Positions 26,825 to 33,130 of a stretch of 64,000 nt of DNA are shown here, in pieces (within the stretch, counting starts at the first letter, position 1; every line of letters begins with the position of its first letter). The stretch is taken from the NCBI RefSeq assembly GCF_010894455.1, contig NZ_JAAIXY010000009.1, forward strand, positions 124,001-188,000, written 5' to 3'. Made by a program: the position numbers and the translations under genes. Below the pieces are notes generated by a model. The model was given only the letters and a program-made list of their open reading frames with translations. It was not told where the DNA came from and did not search any database. The DNA is from Myxococcus eversor (lineage in GTDB: Bacteria; Myxococcota; Myxococcia; Myxococcales; Myxococcaceae).

Positions 26825-27282
26825 GCTCGGGCTCGGACGACTTGAAGGACCTCTACCAGGAGGTGGTGCTGGAGCACTCCAAGAGGCCGCGCAACTACCG
26901 CGTGGTGGAGGGCGCCAACCACGAGGCGGCGGGGCACAACCCGCTGTGCGGAGACCAGCTCTCCGTGACGATGAAGGTGGACGGAGACGTCATCCGCGAC
27001 ATCGGCTTCCAGGGACAGGGTTGCGCCATCTCCCGCGCGTCGGCTTCGCTCATGACTGGCGTGGTGAAGGACAAGACGCGCGCGGAGGCGGAGGCCCTCT
27101 TCGAGAAGGTGCACAAGCTGGTGACGGAGGGGCCCGAGTCGGTGGACGTGGAGTCGCTGGGCAAGCTCGCGGTGCTGTCCGGCGTCAGCGAGTTCCCCGC
27201 ACGGGTGAAGTGCGCCAGCCTCGCGTGGCACACGATGCGCGCGGCACTGGAAGGGCGAGATGAAGCGATTTCCACGGAGTAG
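26821..27282 (+). CDS. sufU: SufU-type sulfur acceptor
   Basis: A 153-residue IscU-fold protein. The three conserved Cys are C43 (NPLCGDQL), C68 (GQGCAISRAS) and C131 (RVKCASLAWH), with Asp45, and the GCAISRASASLMT block with an insert before the third Cys is characteristic of SufU rather than IscU. In Bacillus-type systems SufU is the zinc-dependent sulfur relay for SufS. It begins within an ATGA overlap with sufS. It replaces SufE, which is absent here. Confidence 0.93.
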   Translation: MSSGSDDLKDLYQEVVLEHSKRPRNYRVVEGANHEAAGHNPLCGDQLSVTMKVDGDVIRDIGFQGQGCAISRASASLMTGVVKDKTRAEAEALFEKVHKLVTEGPESVDVESLGKLAVLSGVSEFPARVKCASLAWHTMRAALEGRDEAISTE

Positions 27283-27300
27283 GGAAGGAGGGAGCGGACG

Positions 27301-27843
27301 ATGCGAGGCGTGACGGCGATGCTGGAGCGGGAGGTTCCCGCGACCATCATTCCCAGTGGTGACAGGGTGGTGCTGCCGGAGGGCGCGGAGCTGCGGGTGA
27401 TGCAGACCCTGGGCGGCAACATCACGGTGCAGGACCCCTACGGACAGCTCTTCCGCATCGACGAGAAGGACGGCGCGGCGCTGGGCGCGGAGTACGCGCC
27501 GCAAGAGAAGGCCGCGGGGGACCCGAGCACCTTCCACGAGGAGCAGGTCTGGGAGCAGCTGCGCACGGTGTATGACCCGGAGATTCCGGTGAACATCGTG
27601 GAGCTGGGGCTGGTGTACGCGTGCAAGTCGGAGCCACTGCCGGAAGGTGGCCAGCGCGTGGACATCCAGATGACGCTGACGGCGCCCGGCTGCGGCATGG
27701 GCCCGGTGTTGGTGGACGACGTGCGCACCAAGGTCGGCTCGGTGCCCGGCGTGAAGGAAGCCAACGTCGAGCTGGTGTGGGACCCGCCCTGGGACCAGGG
27801 CCGGATGACGGACGTCGCGCGGCTCCAGCTCGGCTGGATGTGA
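27301..27843 (+). CDS. sufT: SufT-like Fe-S assembly/maturation factor (MIP18/DUF59 domain)
   Basis: A 180-residue protein. The C-terminal two thirds is the MIP18 (DUF59) domain with VYDPEIPVNIVELGLVY and the conserved TLTAPGCGMGPVLVDDV containing the key Cys. The N-terminal 75 residues (PSGDRVVLPEGAELRV; GGNITV) form the SufT-specific extension. SufT helps maturation of Fe-S proteins under high demand. It is separated from sufU by 18 bases and is the last gene of the operon, followed by a strong hairpin. Confidence 0.9.
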   Translation: MRGVTAMLEREVPATIIPSGDRVVLPEGAELRVMQTLGGNITVQDPYGQLFRIDEKDGAALGAEYAPQEKAAGDPSTFHEEQVWEQLRTVYDPEIPVNIVELGLVYACKSEPLPEGGQRVDIQMTLTAPGCGMGPVLVDDVRTKVGSVPGVKEANVELVWDPPWDQGRMTDVARLQLGWM

Positions 27844-27865
27844 CGCACGCGGGGCCCCGGGCCTC

Positions 27866-27896
27866 GGACGCTTCGCGAAGGTTCCGCGAGGCGTCC
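27866..27896. terminator. Strong bidirectional hairpin after the suf operon
   Basis: Arms GGACGCTTCGCG and CGCGAGGCGTCC pair over 12 bp with one G-T wobble and a 7-base loop. It lies 23 bases after the sufT stop and before the convergent DJ-1 gene. There is no clear U-tract, as is common at high GC, so termination is inferred from stem strength and position. Confidence 0.7.
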
Positions 27897-28002
27897 CGTC
27901 CATGGGACTCATGGGTGTGGTGAGCAGGGAAGTCGCTCCCGCTCGAGGTCGCCCCGGGCACGCGGTCGTCGCGAAGTCCTCGCCCGCTGTGCCTGAGGCC
28001 GC

Positions 28003-28701
28003 TCAGCGCGCCGCGAGTCTGCGGACGCCGAAGCTCAGGGCCGCGGTGGCCAGGCTTCCCGCGAGCAGCCGAGGCCAGCGACGCGTGGCTTCCGTCGGCG
28101 CATGGTAGCGCGCGGGCGCGGGGTGTTCCTCGGCGTGGCGGATGCGCTCGCGCACCTCTGGCATCTTCTCCTCGAACAGCTCCACCATGGCCCGCTCGAA
28201 GACGGGCAGGTCCTGAGGCCCCCGGCTGGAGACCCAGTTGTCGTCGCGCACCATCGCCTCGTCGCGCCACTGCGCGCCGGAGTTCTTCACGTCGTCGCGG
28301 ATGCCCGGCCACGAGGTGAGGGTGCGGCCCTCGGTGAGCCCCGCGGAGATGAGCAGCCAGGGCGCGTGACAGATGATGGCGATGGGCAGGTTGAGCGAGT
28401 CCGCGTCGTGGACGAAGTCCTTCGCGAGCGCGCTCTGCCGCAACGTGTCCGGGTTGATGAGGCCGCCAGGCAGGAGCACCGCGTCGAAGTCCGCCGCCTT
28501 CACGTCCTTCAGCATCGCGTCCACGCGGACCTTCTTGCCGGGGAGCATGTGGTTCATGCCGCGGATGTGGCCGGGCAGCAGCGACACAATCGTCACCTCC
28601 GCGCCCTGGCGCTCCAGCTTCTTGACGGGCCGCGTCAGCTCCACCTGCTCGAAGCCGCTCGTCGCCAACACCGCCACCCGCAACCCCTTCAGCTTCTTCA
28701 T
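28003..28701 (-). CDS. DJ-1/PfpI family protein with C-terminal tail
   Basis: A 232-residue DJ-1/PfpI superfamily protein. The nucleophile elbow is AIICHAPW with Cys111 and His112, and Glu18 (SGFEQVE) is the expected acid partner. Length to residue 180 matches YhbO/PfpI-like members, reported as stress-related glyoxalase/deglycase or chaperone proteins; their exact activity is disputed. After residue 185 there is an extra tail with a weak hydrophobic helix (LLAGSLATAALSFGVRRL) that could touch the membrane, which is unusual. Start at MKKLKGLRVAVL with GGAGCGC ahead. Convergent with the suf operon across the terminator. Confidence 0.87.
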   Translation of the reverse strand: MKKLKGLRVAVLATSGFEQVELTRPVKKLERQGAEVTIVSLLPGHIRGMNHMLPGKKVRVDAMLKDVKAADFDAVLLPGGLINPDTLRQSALAKDFVHDADSLNLPIAIICHAPWLLISAGLTEGRTLTSWPGIRDDVKNSGAQWRDEAMVRDDNWVSSRGPQDLPVFERAMVELFEEKMPEVRERIRHAEEHPAPARYHAPTEATRRWPRLLAGSLATAALSFGVRRLAAR

Positions 28702-28940
28702 CGCGCGCTCCTGTCCCTGAACGCTCCCGACTCTGTGCACGGTGCTTCGTCCGTGCACGGGGGATGTGGCGATCAACCAGGCTCTCTGCCCATGTCCCGC
28801 CAGTGGTCTGGGGAGCAGGCGAGCTGCCGTCGTTGTGCCTGTCTGGTCGCCGTGCTACCGACCCGACACCCTGGCCGGGACTCGGGGTGTCGATGCCGCA
28901 CACGCTTCGTCTCCCGGTCGCCGCCGCTGGAGGTCGCCGA

Positions 28941-30065
28941 ATGTTCGCTTCGCTCCCTTCTCTTCCCCGGGGCCTCGTCGCGGGGACCGCGCTGCTGCTC
29001 ATCCCCATGGGCTGCGCCAGCACGGAGTCCGCGCGCGTCGATGATGCGCGGCTCACGCAGGAAGGCTCCGCCGCGCGCAAGCCCCGCTGGGGGCTGGTCA
29101 TCCACGGAGGTGCCGGCGTCATCTCCCGGGCGAACCTCTCTCCGGAGCGCGAGGCGGAGGTCCGTGCCGTGCTCCAGCAGGCACTCCAGGCTGGCCACGC
29201 GGTGCTGGCCCAGGGCGGCAGCAGCCTGGACGCGGTGACGGCGGCCATCCGCATCCTGGAGGACTCGCCCCACTTCAACGCGGGCAAGGGCGCGGTCTTC
29301 AACCATGACGGCATCAACGAGTTGGACGCGGCCATCATGGACGGGACGACGCGCGCGGCGGGCGCGGTGGCTGGCCTGCGCCACGTGAAGAACCCCATCG
29401 AGCTGGCGCGCAAGGTGATGGAGAAGTCGCCGCACGTGATGATGATTGGCGAGGGCGCGGAGTCCTTCGCCAAGGCCCAGGGGGTGGAGCTGGTCGACGC
29501 GAAGTACTTCTTCACGGAGGAGCGGTGGCAGGGCCTCCAGCGCGCGCTGGAGAAGGAGCGCGCCACGCCCGCGCCGGGACAGCCCTCGTCGTCGCTGACT
29601 CCCGGCTACGACCCGGTGACGGGTGACCACAAGTTCGGCACCGTGGGCGCGGTGGCCCTGGACCAGGCCGGCAACCTCGCGGCGGGGACGTCCACCGGAG
29701 GCATGACGAACAAGCGCTACGGCCGCGTGGGCGACGCGCCCATCATCGGCGCCGGCACCTACGCGGACCCGCGCTGCGCGGTCTCCGCCACCGGTCACGG
29801 TGAGTTCTTCATCCGCTACACGGTGGCGCGCGACATCTGCGCGCGCGTCGAGTACCAGGAACTCCCGCTGCCCGAAGCCGCCAACGTCGTCGTCAATGAC
29901 GTGCTGGTGAAGGCCGGAGGCGAGGGCGGTGTCATCGCCATGGACCGGGAGGGCAACGTGGCCATGCCCTTCAACTCCGCGGGCATGTACCGGGGCTACG
30001 TGGGTCAGGACGGCCTGCCGCACGTGGCCATCTTCAAGGACCCGGAGTCCCCCACGGGGAAGTAG
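28941..30065 (+). CDS. Isoaspartyl peptidase/L-asparaginase, lipoprotein
   Basis: A 374-residue Ntn-hydrolase of the plant-type asparaginase/isoaspartyl peptidase family. The active-site Thr, exposed by autocleavage, is Thr234 in HKFGTVGAVALD; other markers are WGLVIHGGAG, FNAGKGAVFNHDG, DGTTRAAGAVAG, STGGMTNKRYGRVGD and SATGHGEFFIR. The N-terminus (LVAGTALLLIPMGCAS) is a signal with lipobox MGCA, so the enzyme is probably lipid-anchored outside the cytoplasm, which is not the usual place for this family. A GGAGG ribosome site lies eight bases before the chosen ATG. It would degrade isoaspartyl dipeptides or asparagine. Confidence 0.9.
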   Translation: MFASLPSLPRGLVAGTALLLIPMGCASTESARVDDARLTQEGSAARKPRWGLVIHGGAGVISRANLSPEREAEVRAVLQQALQAGHAVLAQGGSSLDAVTAAIRILEDSPHFNAGKGAVFNHDGINELDAAIMDGTTRAAGAVAGLRHVKNPIELARKVMEKSPHVMMIGEGAESFAKAQGVELVDAKYFFTEERWQGLQRALEKERATPAPGQPSSSLTPGYDPVTGDHKFGTVGAVALDQAGNLAAGTSTGGMTNKRYGRVGDAPIIGAGTYADPRCAVSATGHGEFFIRYTVARDICARVEYQELPLPEAANVVVNDVLVKAGGEGGVIAMDREGNVAMPFNSAGMYRGYVGQDGLPHVAIFKDPESPTGK

Positions 30066-30115
30066 TCCCTCGTTGTCGGTCCGAGTGGGCGTGTGGCGGA
30101 GAGGCGCGCCTGGAT

Positions 30116-30140
30116 TGCAATCGAATTGCTCCTGTAGACT
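30116..30140 (+). promoter_or_regulatory. Shared promoter-like element, Cys-rich gene A
   Basis: TGCAATCG followed at fixed spacing by GCTCC and TAGACT, ending 57 bases before the ATG. The same element, with TATGCT or TAGTCT as the last hexamer, precedes the other two Cys-rich paralogues at almost the same distance. The last hexamer resembles a -10 box. This supports co-regulation of the three genes by one sigma factor or activator, whose identity is unknown. Confidence 0.55.
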
Positions 30141-30196
30141 GTGTCCGGGATTGTGCACCGCCGCGCGGTCCCCTTTCAGTCGAAAGGAGCATCCTC

Positions 30197-30574
30197 ATGC
30201 TGTCACTTCGCAGGTGCCTGCCGTGGAGTGTCGTCGCCCTTCTCACCCTCTTCGCGGGGGTCTTCTCCGCGCAGCCCGCCCGCGCGGAATCCACGGGAGA
30301 GGCTGTCTGTATTGGCGGTGAACAGGACGCGGAGAGTGCGTCGCTCGCCATCTGTCACCAGGCCTTCTGTTCCGAGGTGAGTGACTGCTGGCAGGCGTGT
30401 TCGAGTGCGCTGACGGCGGCCTGTGTCGACAACGCCTGCGAATACACCTACCGGACCGGCGGTGGCGGTGGCGGCGGCCCCTTCTGCCACCAGCAATTCT
30501 GCTTCGAGGATTCCCAGTGCGTGTGCCGCGATGCCCAGGGCTTCTGCGGCGCGGACAACACCTGCTACTACTGA
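30197..30574 (+). CDS. Secreted Cys-rich protein A (two 6-Cys modules)
   Basis: A 125-residue secreted protein. A signal peptide (WSVVALLTLFAGVFSAQPARA) is cut after residue 30. The mature part has 13 Cys: one alone at 38, a module at 53-81 with spacing C4C5C3C7C4C, a Gly-rich linker (88-94) and a second module at 97-123 with spacing C4C5C1C6C5C. The two modules align with each other, so the protein arose by internal duplication. I recognise no known family. Disulfide-bonded extracellular roles such as toxin, inhibitor or coat protein are possible but unsupported. The ribosome site AAAGGAGCAT is identical in all three paralogues. Confidence 0.82.
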   Translation: MLSLRRCLPWSVVALLTLFAGVFSAQPARAESTGEAVCIGGEQDAESASLAICHQAFCSEVSDCWQACSSALTAACVDNACEYTYRTGGGGGGGPFCHQQFCFEDSQCVCRDAQGFCGADNTCYY

Positions 30575-30678
30575 CGCGCTCCGCTTCCTGTGCTCGTTTC
30601 CTCCCGGGAGGCCTGCTGCTCGAGGCAGGTCGCCGCTGTCGGTGCGGGTGGGCTCGTGGCGGGGAAACACGCCTGGAG

Positions 30679-30704
30679 TGAAAGTGGAGGGGCTCCGATA
30701 GTCT
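30679..30704 (+). promoter_or_regulatory. Shared promoter-like element, Cys-rich gene B
   Basis: The element reads TGAAAGTG, then GCTCCGATAGTCT, one base longer than at gene A and with the last hexamer TAGTCT 58 bases before the ATG. The match to gene A extends upstream (CGCCTGGA) and it lies in a longer stretch similar to the upstream region of gene A, showing that the promoter was duplicated together with the gene. Confidence 0.5.
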
Positions 30705-30761
30705 GCCGCCGGCGCCGCGCACCCCCGCGCGGCTCCGTGTGAGCCGAAAAGGAGCATCCGC

Positions 30762-31145
30762 ATGCTGTCACTTCGCAAGCGCCTGCCGTGGACTGTCGTG
30801 GCCCTCCTCGCCCTCTTCGCTGGAGTCTTCTCCGCGCGGCCCGCACGCGCGGAGTCCTCCGAGGAGCCTGTCTGCGTCGGTGCCGAGAAGGAGGCTGACC
30901 CCCAGGCGCTCTCCGACTCCGCCTGCTACCAGTCCTTCTGTGTCGACGAGAGTCATTGCTGGGACGCGTGTCCGTCCGCGCAGTCGGTGGCTTGCGTCGG
31001 CGGTATCTGCCATTACACGCAGCAGCCCGGTGGCGGCGGAGGCGGCCCCTCCTGCCCCATGAGCTTCTGCTCCGACGACTACCATTGCTCGTGCAAGGAA
31101 GCCCAGGGCTACTGCGGTTCCGATAACATCTGTCACTACAACTGA
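30762..31145 (+). CDS. Secreted Cys-rich protein B (two 6-Cys modules)
   Basis: A 127-residue paralogue of protein A with nearly the same signal peptide (MLSLRKRLPWTVVALLALF). It keeps all 13 Cys in the same modular spacing (C4C5C3C7C4C, Gly6 linker, C4C5C1C6C5C), while non-Cys residues vary widely, as expected for proteins held by disulfides. Both modules end in C-[HE]-Y or C-x-Y like those of protein A. The hydrolase gene follows 85 bases later on the same strand and may be co-transcribed. Confidence 0.82.
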   Translation: MLSLRKRLPWTVVALLALFAGVFSARPARAESSEEPVCVGAEKEADPQALSDSACYQSFCVDESHCWDACPSAQSVACVGGICHYTQQPGGGGGGPSCPMSFCSDDYHCSCKEAQGYCGSDNICHYN

Positions 31146-31230
31146 AGCGTTGAGTGTCGGTTGTCGGGTCCGCGACGGAAAAGTCGCGGACCCCCTTTCA
31201 GAAAATCCCCAGCACGGTGTCTTGGGGCAC

Positions 31231-32601
31231 ATGCGCACTTCTCGATGGCTGTTCCTCGTCTGGGCCCTGCTGGGCTGCTCCGCCGCCGCCTCGGACTCCG
31301 AGGGCATTTCCCCCGAAGCTTCCGAGCTGGCGAATCCCGCGTTGTCGGTGACGGTGCTGGGCTCCGGGCAGGCGGAGGCCGGAGGTCAGGTCTGGCAGTA
31401 CCACCTGCTGCGGCTCCAGGAGGCCGGCAAGGCTCCCGCCTACGCCCAGTGGTTCCCGCCCCGGAACCCGGGCATCTGGCCCACGATGATGCTCACCCGT
31501 CCCTATGACGGAATCACGTGGACGGGCGAGGGGGTGGACCAGAAGTGGGCCCTGCGAGGGCCCGGGATTCATCCCGACGACAGCGAGCCCCACCACCACG
31601 CGGGCTCGTCCGCCATCGCCTTCTCCATCAGCTCGCCCGAGTTCATCACCGCGGAGTCCTTCTTCTATCTGTTCCACGACTTCGGCGTGCTCAACGTCTT
31701 CGGTCGCTTCTACGCGGGGGGCGACATCCAGAATGACCGGGACGACATGCACGCGGGACTGCGCTTCCTCGCGCAGACCCCCGGAGTGGACCGCTCGCGC
31801 ATCGGCATCCTGGGAGGTTCATGGGGCGGCTTCGAGGCGCTCTATGCCGCCGCGGATGCTCCGGCGGAGGTCCGGCCCAAGGTGGGCGTGGCGCTCTTCC
31901 CGCTGTCCGACTTCGCGCGCCAGTACGACTACCTCACGTCCGTCGTCCCCTCGCGGGTGGCGGACCCGGTGCTGCGCGGCCAGTACACCACCTTCTTCGA
32001 GCCCTACCGGCGCCGCATCGACGCCACCACGGGCGGTCCTCCGGGCACGCCGGGCGCGGACTACAGCCGGTGGACGCGCGAGCACCTGGCGCCGAAGCTG
32101 ACCACGCCGTTCCTCGTCATCCACGAGGACTGGGACACGCTCGTCCCGGTGGAGCAGACGCAGACGCTGGCGTCCCTGGTGGGCCCGCGCATGACACCGC
32201 TGTCCCTCTTGCACCTGAACGCGCCGGACTGGAACACGCGCGGGTTGGACCACGGGCTGCTGGTGGGCCAGTACGGCCACTCGGTCAACACGGTGACGCT
32301 GGGGCACCTGCTGACGACCCTGGGCGGTCCTTCCCAGGTCCTCTTCGTGCCCTTCGTGCAGGACAACCTGGTGAACTGGTTGTGGGAGGTGCGCGTGCTC
32401 CAGTACTACGGCCGGGACATGTCCGCGGTGGCCCCCCTGCTGCGTGAGCTGGCGGACCCGCGCGTGGGACTCTTCGAGCTGACCACGGGCGGAGTCGTGC
32501 TCGGCGCGGAGTGGGTGGCCCTGGCGGTGAACGCCCTCTGGGGAACGCAGTACACGGCCGCCAACATCCGCGAGGCGTTGTCCGCCGGCCTGCCTCCCTG
32601 A
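31231..32601 (+). CDS. Secreted alpha/beta hydrolase (S9-peptidase-like) lipoprotein
   Basis: A 456-residue protein with a lipoprotein-type signal (SRWLFLVWALLGCSAAAS). The nucleophile elbow is GILGGSWGG near residue 195; the Asp candidate is HEDWDTLVPVEQT, and the His candidate lies in LDHGLLVGQYGHS. The order and the DYSRWTREHLAPKLTTPFLVIHEDWDTLVP block match the S9-type peptidase/acyl-hydrolase fold. An unusual EPHHHAGSS cluster precedes the core. It lies between Cys-rich genes B and C, so it may act on the same extracellular target or simply share their regulation. ATG chosen at MRTSRWLF; upstream codons to 31150 are not convincing. Confidence 0.82.
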   Translation: MRTSRWLFLVWALLGCSAAASDSEGISPEASELANPALSVTVLGSGQAEAGGQVWQYHLLRLQEAGKAPAYAQWFPPRNPGIWPTMMLTRPYDGITWTGEGVDQKWALRGPGIHPDDSEPHHHAGSSAIAFSISSPEFITAESFFYLFHDFGVLNVFGRFYAGGDIQNDRDDMHAGLRFLAQTPGVDRSRIGILGGSWGGFEALYAAADAPAEVRPKVGVALFPLSDFARQYDYLTSVVPSRVADPVLRGQYTTFFEPYRRRIDATTGGPPGTPGADYSRWTREHLAPKLTTPFLVIHEDWDTLVPVEQTQTLASLVGPRMTPLSLLHLNAPDWNTRGLDHGLLVGQYGHSVNTVTLGHLLTTLGGPSQVLFVPFVQDNLVNWLWEVRVLQYYGRDMSAVAPLLRELADPRVGLFELTTGGVVLGAEWVALAVNALWGTQYTAANIREALSAGLPP

Positions 32602-32608
32602 GGGCGCG

Positions 32609-32633
32609 TGCAATCGGGCTGCTTCTGTATGCT
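32609..32633 (+). promoter_or_regulatory. Shared promoter-like element, Cys-rich gene C
   Basis: TGCAATCG then GCTTCTGTATGCT, with the same 19-base offset from TGCAATCG to the last hexamer as in gene A, and 58 bases before the ATG. It begins eight bases after the hydrolase stop, so gene C can be transcribed independently. Confidence 0.55.
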
Positions 32634-32690
32634 GCATGGCACTCGTGCGCTCTCGCGCCCGGGCCTGCCCGCCGTGAAAGGAGCATTCCC

Positions 32691-33071
32691 ATGACGTTTC
32701 TTCGGTTGCCCAGGTCGTGGAGCACCGTGGTCTGTCTTGTCCTCGGGACGTTGGTCCTCGCCGTGAGTCCCGCTCGCGCGGAGTCGAGCAGTGAAGCCGT
32801 CTGTGAAGGTGCCCCCCAGCAGGCGGAAGCCGGTGGAGGCTGGTGTTACCAGGCGGACTGCACCTGGGAGGGGGACTGCTGGAATGCGTGTCCCGCCGCT
32901 CGGAGCGTGGTCTGCAACAGCGGCAATGTCTGCGAATACGACCTGCCGGGAGGGGGCGGTGGTGGAGGCGGTGGGCCCACGTGCCCGGCGATGGACTGCA
33001 TCCCGGACCTGCCGTGCGGCTGTGATGGACAGTGGGGTTTCTGCGGCGAGGACTCCAAATGCTACCTCTGA
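32691..33071 (+). CDS. Secreted Cys-rich protein C (two 6-Cys modules)
   Basis: A 126-residue paralogue, more diverged than A and B. The signal is TVVCLVLGTLVLAVSPARA. It keeps the 13 Cys: one at AVCEG, module 1 spaced C4C5C3C7C5C, a Gly9 linker and module 2 spaced C4C5C1C6C5C. Its first module is one residue longer before the last Cys than in A and B. It shares the ribosome site AAAGGAGCAT and the promoter-like element with A and B. It is followed by a very strong hairpin. The function is unknown. Confidence 0.8.
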   Translation: MTFLRLPRSWSTVVCLVLGTLVLAVSPARAESSSEAVCEGAPQQAEAGGGWCYQADCTWEGDCWNACPAARSVVCNSGNVCEYDLPGGGGGGGGGPTCPAMDCIPDLPCGCDGQWGFCGEDSKCYL

Positions 33072-33083
33072 GCCGCTGAGGCT

Positions 33084-33119
33084 GGCGCGGAGCCGCGAGT
33101 CAAGCTCGCGGCCCGCGCC
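33084..33119. terminator. Long hairpin between convergent genes
   Basis: GCCGCGAG-TCAAG-CTCGCGGC (8 bp, 5-base loop) extended by GGCGCGG and CCGCGCC arms (7 bp) with a single bulged A: 15 bp in total. A further CTGAGGC/GCCTCAG pair (33076-33082 and 33128-33134) could enclose it, reaching the last codon of the minus-strand dehydrogenase gene. It serves both converging genes. Confidence 0.75.
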
Positions 33120-33130
33120 GTGGGAGCGCC

